Source of the DNA: Entonaema liquescens
Lineage: Eukaryota > Ascomycota > Sordariomycetes > Xylariales > Xylariaceae
Assembly (NCBI GenBank): GCA_902805475.1
Contig: CADCSX010000001.1
Span: 2,976,001-3,040,000, forward strand
Length of the DNA: 64,000 bases
Direction of reading: 5' to 3'
Below, piece after piece: positions 37,984 to 48,581 of this stretch; position 1 is the first letter of the stretch, and every line of letters starts with the position of its first letter. The notes under the pieces were generated by a model that was not told where the DNA came from, searched no databases, and worked only from the letters and a program-made list of their open reading frames with translations. The translations under genes and the position numbers were made by a program.

Positions 37984-39612
37984 ATTAATAAAATTATAAT
38001 TTTATTAATAATAAATATTTTTTATTTTAAATTATTTATTATTTAAAAACAATTAATATTTATTTTCTTTTTTAAATATACATTTAATATAAATATTCAT
38101 TTAAGTTAATTAATAACCATTTCGTGATTATTATAAAATTTATTATTTAATAATAAATTAAATTTAAAATTATATTAATAAATTTAAGCATTAATATAAA
38201 TATTAATAAACTTAAACATTAATATAAATATTAATAAACTTACGTTTATTTATTTTAAATTTTATTAATAATTTAATTAAAAACTTTACTTTTTATTTTA
38301 TATTTAATAAATTTTTAATTTTTATTATTTATAAAAAAATATTTAATTTATATATTTTATAATTTTTAATAAAGATTTTTAATTAATTAATATTAACCAT
38401 TTTATTAAATATTCTTAAGTTAATATATATTATGGATTTTTTATTATTTATAACGTTAATTTTTAAATAAAAATATTATTTAAACGGATTTTTTTTTTAT
38501 TAATAATGTTACCACCATTTTTATGATTTTAAAATTAAATAAATTTTTTGTTTTAACGGATATATTTATATTATTATTATTTTTATTTATTATTATATTA
38601 GTATTTATAAAATCTTTATTTTTATTATTATTAAATTTAATTATATTTTATTTATTTTATATTAAAAATTATAAAAATTCATTTTCCATATTTACGGAAT
38701 ATATTAAGTTTGTAAGTTTATTATTTAATTATTTAAAAAAAAAACATTTATTAATATATATATATTTAAAGTAATTTAACTTAATATTAAATTTTTTATT
38801 ATATTTTTTATAAATTTATTTATTTGGTTTAATAATTATATTATAGGATTGTATTAAGTAATTATATTTAAATTTAAATTTATTATTTAAATATTTTTTT
38901 AATAAAAAAATAATTATTATTTTTTAATTAAATTTCTTTATTTTTAAAATTTATTTAATTATTTTATAATAATATTTTATTTTTTAAATAAAAATTTTTT
39001 TTTAATATTTTTACTTTATTTATTATCGTTAATAATAATAATATTTAAAATAATAATTATAATAATTACAATGTTTATAATAAGAATTTCTATTACGATA
39101 AAAATTACTTTTATTATAAAATTTATAATATTTACTTTTTTTTTAATAATCACCGTTACGTTTATATTCGCTACTATAATAATATTTACCGCTATAATAA
39201 TATTCACCATTACAACAATATTTATTATTTTATTACTTATTATATTTATTTTTCCTTTTTTTATTATTATTTTTAAAATTATAATTTCGATATTTAAATT
39301 ATTAAAAACCATCGCTTATTTTTTTGCCATTATTATTAAATATTTCTTCGTTAATTAAATAAATATAAACAATTAATTATTTAGTTTTGTTAATAAATAA
39401 AATATTAATAATTATTTTTTTCGATAAATGTTTTTTTCCATTAATTAATAATTTAATATATTATAATTTAATACAATTTTACAATTAATTAACATATTTA
39501 TTAATTAACCATATATTATTAAATGAGACCATATTATATCGAAAATTAAGATTTAATATATTATATATTTACTATATTTATTATAATTTTAATATCGTTT
39601 CGTATATTTAAT

Positions 39613-39720
39613 AAATATAAATAATATTTATTATTTAAATATAAATAATATTTATTATTTAAATATAAATAATATTTATTATTTAAATATAAATAATATT
39701 TATTATTTAAATATAAATAA
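39613..39720. repeat. 24-bp tandem repeat
   Basis: Four and a half perfect copies of a 24-bp unit starting AAATATAAATAATATT. It lies inside the AT-rich island. Confidence 0.8.
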
Positions 39721-40888
39721 AAATACTTTTAAAACAATCCTTTTTTATATATTTAAAAATATATAACTTTTATTATATTTTATTAAACTTTATTTTAAAT
39801 TTATTAAAAAGTTTTTTTAAATAAAACTTATTATTAACTATTATATTATTTTATATTTTTTTTATAAATTTTATAATATATTATTATATTATTTTTCTTT
39901 TATATAATTTATATATTTATATTATAATGATTTTTATTTTAATTTTATTAATTTTAACTTATCGAATTATATTTATAAATAAAATAATATTATAAAATAT
40001 TATATTTTTTTTATTTAAAATAATATTTTTTTTACTAAATAATTTATTAAAATTTAAATAAAATATATTAATATTATGAATTTTAAAATTATTAAATTAA
40101 GTTTTGTGTTATATAATAACATGATTATTTTTTATATTATTTTATATTTTATTAAAGAAATTATTAATTATGTTAAAAGTAATGTTTATATTTATTTAAA
40201 AATTTATAATATATTTGGTAATTTATTATTACGATATATTGTTTATTATTATTGTAAATGGTTAATTTATTAATAATTATTTAGTTAAATTAGTTAAATT
40301 AATTGAATTAATTTATATTTATATATTATTATTTTAATTATTATTATTACAATTATTATTATTATAATTATTTTTTAATTTATAATTATTGTTAATAAAT
40401 TTATTATTAAATATATTGATAAAGTTTTATGAATATATTTTTATTTATTATTATTAAAGTAATAATAAAAATAATAAGTTTTTAATTATTAATATATTTT
40501 TTATTTATGAAAAAAATAACAATTTTTATAATATAATAATTAAATATATTTATTATTTATTTCGTAATAATATATTAATTTTTAATAATGATTTTAATAA
40601 AAATGATTTAAATGGTAAATTTACTAATTTAAAAATAATTTTTTATAATAATAATAATAATTTTAAAATATTTTGCAATTATATAAAAATTATTAATAAA
40701 TTTATAATTAATTTATTAAGTATTTTTTTAATTGTTATTATTATAAATAAATTAATTTTTAATAATAATATTATTTTACGATTAAAGTTTAATTTATTTA
40801 ATTTAATTGTTTTTGGTTTTATTATTTTTATTATTAATTTAAAAAATAATGATATAATTATTTATATTTTTAATAAAGAAGATATTTT

Positions 40889-41003
40889 AAAAGTTATTAT
40901 AAAAGTTATTATAAAAATTATTATAAAAGTTATTATAAAAATTATTATAAAAGTTATTATAATAATTATTATAATAATTATTATAAAAATTATTATAAAA
41001 ATT
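40889..41003. repeat. 12-bp tandem repeat
   Basis: About nine copies of GTTATTATAAAA with G/A variation among units. It lies in the part of the island where C is nearly absent from the plus strand. Confidence 0.7.
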
Positions 41004-41780
41004 AAAGTTTTTAAAATATTTAGTTTAATAAATAAAATATAATTATAAATTATTTTAAAAAATATATAAAATTTATAAATATTTATTAATTATTTTAAAT
41101 TATATGTTATTAATGTTTTTAATGAATTTTTAATGTGTTTTTTTGTTTATTATGTTATATATTATTAATTAATTTATTGTAATATTTTATAATAAGAGAT
41201 TATTTATTAAATTTAATTTTAAAGTAATTTTGTAATTAATAATAATATTTTATTATTTAATAAAAATTTTATAATTTTAAAAATGGTATTTTTTAATTGT
41301 AATATTATAAAATAATAAATAATTAATAATGATATATTTTATATAAAATGTAATTTTTTAAAAAAAAAGTTATTATATTTATTATTATATAAAAAAAAAT
41401 TTATTTTATAAGTATTTTTTTATAATATTAATATTAGAAAATATTATTATAATTTCGTAAAAAGTATATTTATTGTAAAAAAAAATTATTTTTTTATAAG
41501 GAAATAATATTATTAATATAATAGAAAAAAAAAAAAAAATCTTTATAATATTTTATATATTTGGTAATTTAAATGGATGAATTATTATAATTGTTATATT
41601 AATATTTTTATTATTTTAATTGTATTTTATTTTTTAAATTATATAACGTAAAATAAAAAATATTAAACCGATTTTAAATATATTATAATAATTAAATTAT
41701 TATAAATATTATTTTAATATTATATTAATGGTTTTTCGGTTTTAAATTTAAATAAAATTATTAAATATGAAATTTTTTAT

Positions 41781-41931
41781 ATATATATTTTTAATTAATT
41801 AATTATTTAAAAATATAAAAGTTTATTATAAATTATTATAATTAATTATTTAAAATTTATTACTTATTAAAGTAATATAATATAACGATATTTTTTAATA
41901 ATTAATAATAACGATTGTAAAATTTTAATAA
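41781..41931 (+). repeat. direct repeat, right copy (LTR-like)
   Basis: Same-orientation partner of 30,385-30,535. It carries G at places where the left copy has A, and T where the left copy has C. Confidence 0.6.
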
Positions 41932-42504
41932 ATAAAAAATTAAATTTAATTACGTAATTTATTATATATTTTATTTAATAAATAATTAAATAAAATTTTA
42001 TAATTAAAAAATTTAAATAAAAAATTTATTTAATTAAATAATTTTTTATTTTTACGTTTTTCGTACGTAATAAACGAAAAACCGTCGTAATAAATAATTT
42101 TAATAATTTATAATTATAACAATTTTTATTTTAAATTATTAAATTTATAAATATATAAACCGATAAATTTAATATTTAAAATAATAAAAAAAATAATAAA
42201 TAACGATTTGGATTTTTATTAATTTAAATATATTTAATATAAAATATAATTAATTAAATAATAACGTAAATTAAATAAATTTAATTTAATATATAATTTT
42301 TTTTTATAATATTTATAAATAATTTATTTTTATACGAAAAAATTTTAATTAATAAAAATAAATTAATTAAACGTAATTTTATTTTTAAAAAATATTTTAA
42401 TTAAATTTAAAAATATTTTAAGTTAAAATAAGTAATATTGTTGTTATTGTACGATATACGGAGAATTTTTCGTTAAATCATACGTATTATATGCAAATTG
42501 TATT

Positions 42505-42571
42505 GCATTATGCGCATAATGTTGTATAATGGCATTATACCGCATAGTAGATCTATTATGCGCATAATGCC
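42505..42571. repeat. right boundary palindromic repeat of AT-rich island
   Basis: It includes a 41-bp near-perfect palindrome (42,531-42,571) with arms GGCATTAT and ATAATGCC around a central AGATCT. The modules GCATTATACCG and TATTATGCG are shared with 28,647-28,718. Normal-composition DNA begins immediately to its right. Confidence 0.7.
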
Positions 42572-43024
42572 CATGCCTAGCGTAAGGGTCTCGAGAATTC
42601 CCTTCAGTTGGTCAACTTCTGTCCACGTTCCTGGATTAGCCCGTCACCGAAGGTCTCGAGTTCTAAGGAAGGAATCCCATTGCTTAGATGATGGGCGTCA
42701 CCGCTGAAGCCCTACTTTTAAACACGAAGTGCATAACCCCACGATCTACGTACATGCTTCTTACATCTAGCCCCTGACATGAGAACCCATTTTGTTTTTT
42801 TTTTAAAAGGCGGTTGTGAGAGGGGGACCAGTTCCCACAAGATGGACCCTTATTATGCTGCACATATAAGGAGAAAACATATCGATGATGCAATCCTATG
42901 TCGTTTGAGTAAGGAATAAATAATTGAGATCGATTTAACATTGCCGACTAAGATATGGTAAAGATCTTGAGCCATCTTCAAATCGATGGTTTTTAGTTAA
43001 AGCACAGGTAATAATGATCAGGGC
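42572..43024. other. normal-composition spacer between two AT-rich elements
   Basis: This short stretch of ordinary base composition has no supported gene. GGTCTCGAG occurs near both 42,588 and 42,651. Confidence 0.5.
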
Positions 43025-43026
43025 TA

Positions 43027-44051
43027 TGGCGGACCATAGGAGCCACTTTGCCAAAATCGATTTTGGGTGGCCGTAAAGGGTAATTTATCTTTAGCGTACG
43101 TACAAGCCATATACATCACGTTTACTTATGCGTAATACGAGTTATATATGATTATTAAATGTATATTTTAAGCTTAATAACGAGGAATTTAACGTTTCGT
43201 ACGAAATTATATATAATTAAACTTTTTATTTAAAATTTTATTTAATTTATTTAAATAATTTTTTACGTTTATTTAATTAATTAAATAATTAAATAATCGA
43301 TTAAATAATTAATAAATAAATAAATAATTAATTAAATAATTAATTATATAAATAAATAAATAAATAATTTATTTAATATTTAATTTATTTAATTTATTTA
43401 ATTTATTTAATTTATTTAATTTATTTAATTTATTTAATTTATTTAATTTATTTAATTTATTTAATTTATTTAATTTATTTAATTTATTTAATTTATTTAA
43501 TTTATTTAATTTATTTAATTTATTTAATTTATTTAATTTATTTAATTTATTTAATTTATTTAATTTATTTAATTTATTTAATTTATTTAATTTATTTAAT
43601 TTATTTATTTAATTTATTTTTAATAAAATAAATAAATAAATAAATATACGAATTTTATATAAAAATTAAAATTTAATAAATTATATTATATATAATATAA
43701 TTTAATAATTTAAAAAATTATATTAAAACGATATTTATTAAATAAATTATATTATAAATTATATTATAAATTATATTATAAATTGTAAATTATATATAAT
43801 TTTATATAAAATATTTATTTATTTAAAATATTTAAATACGGTTTTTTTAAAATAATATATAATTTTTTTATTAAAATAATATTATTTAAATAAGTTATTT
43901 ATAATAATATATTTATTTAATTTATATAAAAAACAAATATTTATTATTAAATTTCAAATATCCGACCGATAAAATCAACTTGCGCTTAATTAAATCTAGT
44001 TTAATGGCCGATCAAAATCGATTTTGGCAAAGTGGTACATATGGTCTGCTA
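43027..44051. mobile_element. 1.0-kb RIP-degraded DNA transposon with terminal inverted repeats
   Basis: The left end (43027-43072) and right end (44006-44051) are 46-bp inverted repeats that match at about 38 of 46 positions. They share an exact core CCACTTTGCCAAAATCG. A TA dinucleotide flanks each end (43025-43026 and 44052-44053), the target duplication expected of Tc1/mariner elements. The interior is extremely A+T-rich, has no open frame and holds a 9-bp tandem array. Several of the end mismatches are G/A or C/T, consistent with RIP. It could be a non-autonomous (MITE-like) copy. Confidence 0.78.
43381..43606. repeat. 9-bp tandem array (about 25 copies)
   Basis: The unit ATTTAATTT repeats almost perfectly for about 226 bp inside the 1-kb element. 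Its uniformity suggests recent slippage expansion. Confidence 0.9.
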
Positions 44052-44230
44052 TAAGGGCCTTAACTAAGGTAGACAATTTCTTATCGGTCTTGAGTTCGGT
44101 GTTATCTCTCCCGCCGCAACTTTTTTTTTTTCTTAGTCACCATTTATCACATCTTCAAGACCCGGATGGTAAGTTATTATCATCTTTAGGCATTCGTCTT
44201 TACGGAAAAATATGCAAAGAACAAGTAGAT

Positions 44231-44871
44231 ATGGCATCACCATTCTCAGCCCCATCTCGCAAAGGTGATGCCTGGTTTTACGTCGGCTTAGCATCTTCCT
44301 TCCCTGATATCACCGATTCAGGTAGTGCTATTCTATCCGAATCTCGCTCGTGCGCAGACCAGAACTCAGCCCCTGGCTGCAAGGTCTTCCACGTGCCGAC
44401 CACAGATAGCTCTCAAGCCCGTCAGATCGAGGGGGACTCGATATTCCGTCCCGAAGGGGGCCTACGAGATCAAGTGCTCGTATTCAAATACAAGGGCAAG
44501 GTTCATGCCATCAACAACGTAAGTCGTAATACCTACGCTTGGCTTTCCTATGCTTTATGAGGTATTATGTTTTGTGAGAAGGTAGTGACCAATAGCGGGA
44601 TCAGCGATGCCCTCATTCATCGTATCCCCTATCCGAAGGAACTCCGTTTGATATCGAGGACTTTGGTATCACACTGAGTGCCGGGATCACTTGTCCGAAG
44701 CACGGCTGGTCTTTTGACTTATTCTCTGGGAGGGCAGATCGTGCCAACTATAAGCTAGGCATATGGGAAGTTCAGTTACGTCCTAACTCTGGCACCCAGA
44801 TCACAGCCAGTAGCGATAAGGATGAAGATAATCAGGAGGTGTGGGTAAGGAGGAAGCAGAGGATGGGATAG
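44231..44871 (+). CDS. Rieske [2Fe-2S] domain protein
   Basis: Exons 44231-44518 and 44605-44871 give 184 residues. The donor is GTAAGT and the chosen acceptor GATCAG; an alternative AG nine bases earlier is also in frame. Cluster ligands are visible as 'CPH' (C98, H100) and 'CPKHGWSF' (C126, H129), the C-x-H / C-x2-H pattern of Rieske ferredoxin-like domains. A short partner sequence precedes them ('VFKYKGKVHAINN'). It contains no oxygenase catalytic domain, signal peptide or membrane helix. It is probably a small soluble electron carrier or the Rieske part of an assimilatory-type system; the partner is unknown. The ATG lies 180 bp from the end of the 1-kb transposon, so its promoter may include transposon DNA. 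Confidence 0.82.
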
Positions 44872-45386
44872 CATCGTGCTCGGAAGGATATTCCTACATG
44901 GAAGAGCTCTACCCTCCGGTGTGTATCGAATGTTTTACATAGACATGGACCACGGCGCTAGGATCGGGCGACATTGCTCTAGTATAATAGCTCAGCAATA
45001 GGGGTAAGTTGACCAGCACCTACTGACCATTTCGAGGAACCGTCCAATATAGACTCACATTTATTCATTAAAAAAGCGTGTTTAAAGCAAGCATTTCAAG
45101 CTAATGTGAATTTAGCCTGTTTAAATGAAGAACTACCCCAAAGAAATATGTGATGAACGGGCATTCAATCTCTTAAATTTCTAACGTTCTTCTGAAACCC
45201 TACGTGTGTAGCCACCCACTCATATATAAATATCATGAAATCCATAGCCAGGCTCTGTGGCAGTGTATCAAAGTCAAGCTGGTGGTTCAGGAATCCGAAG
45301 GAAAACAACAGTTGAAGAGTGAAATGCGTAAGAAAATATATTCAACTGGGTCCACCGATCATCAATTTAACTCTACGCTGATTCCT
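44872..45386. other. intergenic
   Basis: This is the converging 3' flank of the Rieske gene and the ankyrin frame. A short plus-strand frame (45,204-45,422) overlaps the end of the ankyrin gene and has no support. Confidence 0.5.
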
Positions 45387-48300
45387 TTATACGTGCGATG
45401 GCAAATTTACATCGTCACCTAAACCACTTAAGGCATGAGGAGATGTTGCTGTATCTCCCTTTTGCCCCTCGTCATGGGACGCTGAGCTGCTCTCTATGTC
45501 GCTCTCTAAGCTGCTATTCGAATCCGTAGGCTCTGCTGATCCACCGAGGCCTTCCTGGGTGGGCTTAGTTACTACCAGCTCTAAGAGAACCTGTGTCGCC
45601 ATATCGAGATCTGCCCCCTTATTTATCAGGAGTTCGAATGTTTCCGGGTCTCTGCAATAGTGCAAAGGGAGGGCCCCGTTTGGCGCTCTTAGATTTGGGT
45701 CTGCGCCAGAGTCGAGGAGCAGTTTTGTCAATCGAGTATTCCCTAATATGATACTATAATGAAGAGGAGGTTCATCTGCTATAGGTAACACCTTGTCCGT
45801 TTTCGCTCCATGGGCCAGTAAGATACTCACAGCGTCAAACTTATTGAGAAAGATTGCAATTTGTAGTGGAGTGTGGCCCAGCCAAATCTTGCTCTCAAGA
45901 TCGGAATTTTTAACTAATTCCTCAAGGGCCTTTAAGTCATCACGCCTGATGACACCAGACAAAGGCTCCCTTTCATAAACTAGCGGCTTGGTGTCTCCTT
46001 CGAGCTCCTCGATTACCATGCGTAGCCCAAAACTCCCAAGGCTATTGATTGAGAATTTATTGCGAATGATTTCTTCGATATCTAGGTCTTGTCGTCGGTG
46101 CAGACCCCTTGAATATTTACATATGTCTTGATCAATGTTATTCGCCAGGTCCATAAGCTCCTTATATTTGGTGTGATCGTTGTATCCGAATACATAACGC
46201 GCCATTACTTCGGAAGCCACCATTTGGAATAGACTGTTACTGTCGGATGGATGGCCAAACTCCCTTTGAGTTTCATAGCTGTCAAACGATCTATTAATCA
46301 TGCACCTGCCGTTGATGGCAGAGCCTCCAGTGTTAGGATCATCCGGAGAAGTGATGTCTATGCTTATTACGCGCATATCGTCTGTTCTATAGTTTGAAAT
46401 ATCAGTAGCCTTGGCCTTGCCCTTCCTATCGTACGGGATACTTTCGTCGTCTTCGCCACAATAGAGGGCCGGCTTCTCATCTGCGATTTCCCTAGTTTTG
46501 ATGTTTACATAGAAATCCATTTGCACCAGCCCCTGACCTGTCACCGAGCCCATCACGTAGGCCCATCCTGGTGGAAGCCGCCAAGTTTTACGTAGGATCT
46601 CTGCCCTATGCTTTATGGTCTTGGTTGATATTCTATTTCCTGGGCGTAGGCCATTCTCATATAGATCTGTTTCTGCTACTGGCGCGCTTCTTTCCATATC
46701 TCGGTACTCAATACTGTTGACGATGAGCCCTGATCCACCTTTGGGGACTTCAAGTAATGCCAACTGTGTCTGGATATAATTTTGTATAGGGTCATTACTT
46801 CCCCCTGAGGGTAGTGGCTTGGGCCAGTCTCCATGAAACCGACGGGAGTTTGTAAACACAAAATTGATAAGAGGGGAGTCCGCGGGGGTTGCTAACCCTT
46901 CTGTTTTTAGCTCTATCAGCCTACCCCTAAGGAAGGAGTTCTGATCTCCAGCGGCACGCAATAGCCGTATAATTGAGTGAATATCTTCAACCCATCTCTC
47001 CATCTCAGTTCTCCCTCCAGCTCTGATAGCAGGGGGGTAGTTCTCGTCGTCAAGCTGGCGAACCGCAAAATCACAAGCGGAATATCCTTCAGATCTGGTG
47101 CCAATACATTTTACATGTACATCAACACCGCGCTTCAAAAGTGTTTTCATCGCTTCCACATGGCCATTCCAGGCCAGGATGTGAAGCAATGTGATGCCCC
47201 TTACATGTTTCATGTGGCGTTCGGCAGAGAACATTTCGAGGTCGAGCAGTTTTCCCAGGAGTTTTGCACTAAGAATCTGATCCGTACGGCGCGTAGGTCT
47301 AGGCTTGTTAAAACATGTAAACAAGACCGGCACTCCTTCCAGCCCATCAAAATGCAGCCCCCCATGATCGATGAGCCATTGGACACTGTCTACATGCTTA
47401 GTATGGTTATCCATCAAGAGTATAAAGATCGTTACTCCATCATCATCTGAAGATAACCATTCATGTATTAGATCCTGGGGATATCTATTTGCTATGCAAT
47501 CCGCAGCGAGCAGGTGACCACGATCCAGTGCTATGTAAAGCGAATGGCGGACAATAATCGAATGATGTATAGCCACCATGTCAATGTCACCCCTTTGAAA
47601 CATGGAGGAATAATTCTCTAGAAGCGGGCCGACGAAACTCGTTTTTAGTGGATCTGAACACACGTAATAGAGTAGGGTATGTCCTTCATCATTTATATAG
47701 TCCAGTATCAATGCGGGAAATTGCTTCATTAAGAATTCGAAGCAACGCAAAGAGTTGAATGAAATACAAACTAGCAGGATATGAGGCGAACTGTCATCTT
47801 GACCAATGCTCCCACAATTTCGTAACCGATCGAGAAGCTCAGAAATACTAGATTGACGACTTTGGATATGCTTAACAAATAGGTCGAGGCCAATCAAATC
47901 ATCGTGGGCTAAAGCCTTATATAGGGGGCGTTTAATAAGGATTCCTTCTGTCAGATCTGCGCCTAGCTCTAGGAGAATCTCGAGACAGGTGATGTACCTG
48001 GCATTAAAGTCATCGCCATTAATAGCCCATCGCTCGAGTTCTGTCGGATCGTTTTCCTGCATAGTATAAGAAAGGAGATGATAAATCGTTTCTTTACTAA
48101 ACTGTGCCGTTTCAGGGGGAGGGTTATAGAGATCCGTCTCATCGAGAGTAAACGACATCGTATTATTTAGACAAATTAAAGGGTTTGTCTGGAATAATCC
48201 TAATAGGAGCTTGCCCACTTCATGTTGCAAATACCTGAAGCTCAGGAACATTGCGGCTGGAAAGTCTGGTATCGGTATGCCAGCCTCAGTATGGAGACGG

Positions 48301-48575
48301 AAAATTGTTAGGGAAAGTTCTGTCTTTCCGTGGACTATAGCTGACGATAGTGGCGAATAAGTCTCGCCTGTCGATGACTTGAGGCCTAGTATAGGCGAGC
48401 GATACTCGAGCAGCGTGTCTAATCTTGCACCCTTCTCGAAAGCTTCCCCAGCTATCATCGAAGCATCAGCGTCACTAAGCTGCACAATACGATGTAGAAG
48501 GTCCGGTAACATGTGGTCTAGATCTGGTACTATGAGGCTCCCAATGAAAACCCGTTTCATGGCCCCAATTTCCAT
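45387..48575 (-). CDS. ankyrin-repeat protein, in frame with the upstream kinase
   Basis: An uninterrupted 1062-codon frame. Ankyrin-type units are scattered, for example 'CLEILLELGADL' (about residues 190-205), 'LLHILAWNGHVEAMKTLL' (about 465) and a clear group near 895-990 ('TPLQIAIFLNKFDAVSILL', 'PPLHYSIILGNTRLTKLLL', 'LPLHYCRDPETFELLI'). The tail is Ser/Asp-rich. The frame is the same as the kinase's last exon and begins two codons after its TAA stop. The segment may be (a) a separate gene using ATG 48575, (b) the C-terminal half of one kinase-ankyrin gene broken by a stop, or (c) joined by a weak 48-nt intron (48,587-48,540) that would remove the stop and keep the frame. The original single gene is the simplest reading. 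Confidence 0.75.
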   Translation of the reverse strand: MEIGAMKRVFIGSLIVPDLDHMLPDLLHRIVQLSDADASMIAGEAFEKGARLDTLLEYRSPILGLKSSTGETYSPLSSAIVHGKTELSLTIFRLHTEAGIPIPDFPAAMFLSFRYLQHEVGKLLLGLFQTNPLICLNNTMSFTLDETDLYNPPPETAQFSKETIYHLLSYTMQENDPTELERWAINGDDFNARYITCLEILLELGADLTEGILIKRPLYKALAHDDLIGLDLFVKHIQSRQSSISELLDRLRNCGSIGQDDSSPHILLVCISFNSLRCFEFLMKQFPALILDYINDEGHTLLYYVCSDPLKTSFVGPLLENYSSMFQRGDIDMVAIHHSIIVRHSLYIALDRGHLLAADCIANRYPQDLIHEWLSSDDDGVTIFILLMDNHTKHVDSVQWLIDHGGLHFDGLEGVPVLFTCFNKPRPTRRTDQILSAKLLGKLLDLEMFSAERHMKHVRGITLLHILAWNGHVEAMKTLLKRGVDVHVKCIGTRSEGYSACDFAVRQLDDENYPPAIRAGGRTEMERWVEDIHSIIRLLRAAGDQNSFLRGRLIELKTEGLATPADSPLINFVFTNSRRFHGDWPKPLPSGGSNDPIQNYIQTQLALLEVPKGGSGLIVNSIEYRDMERSAPVAETDLYENGLRPGNRISTKTIKHRAEILRKTWRLPPGWAYVMGSVTGQGLVQMDFYVNIKTREIADEKPALYCGEDDESIPYDRKGKAKATDISNYRTDDMRVISIDITSPDDPNTGGSAINGRCMINRSFDSYETQREFGHPSDSNSLFQMVASEVMARYVFGYNDHTKYKELMDLANNIDQDICKYSRGLHRRQDLDIEEIIRNKFSINSLGSFGLRMVIEELEGDTKPLVYEREPLSGVIRRDDLKALEELVKNSDLESKIWLGHTPLQIAIFLNKFDAVSILLAHGAKTDKVLPIADEPPLHYSIILGNTRLTKLLLDSGADPNLRAPNGALPLHYCRDPETFELLINKGADLDMATQVLLELVVTKPTQEGLGGSAEPTDSNSSLESDIESSSASHDEGQKGDTATSPHALSGLGDDVNLPSHV

Positions 48576-48581
48576 GGCCTT

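Larger units (their letters stand above)
28740..42480. mobile_element. RIP-degraded repeat island (13.7 kb, extreme A+T)
   Basis: The composition is almost wholly A and T, with stops in every frame. Open frames of up to 98 codons contain only Ile, Leu, Asn, Lys, Phe and Tyr runs and are not genes. In the outer parts (28.75-30.5 and 41.65-42.45 kb) the few surviving G or C bases are mostly in CG pairs. In between, one strand keeps C and loses G (about 30.5-39.9 kb), then keeps G and loses C (about 40.0-41.6 kb). This is the pattern of C-to-T RIP mutation of transposon copies. No transposon protein remains readable. Less mutated patches occur at 32,480-32,660 and 37,170-37,990. Confidence 0.8.

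Noticed and set aside
38523..40273. Open frames of 65-98 codons within the AT-rich island
   Set aside because: They consist of Ile/Leu/Phe/Asn/Lys/Tyr runs forced by A+T composition, occur on both strands, and show no family features.
28740..42480. The AT-rich island as inserted mitochondrial DNA
   Set aside because: No mitochondrial gene, rRNA or intron core is readable, and composition follows C-to-T mutation with surviving CG pairs and strand skew, which fits RIP better.
44024..44230. Upstream extension of the Rieske protein into the transposon end
   Set aside because: The apparent start is TTG inside the inverted repeat; the first ATG that gives a sensible protein is 44231.
28740..44230. 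A CRISPR array, prophage or bacterial operon
   Set aside because: The window is eukaryotic; the tandem repeats have no spacers and there are no phage or bacterial genes.
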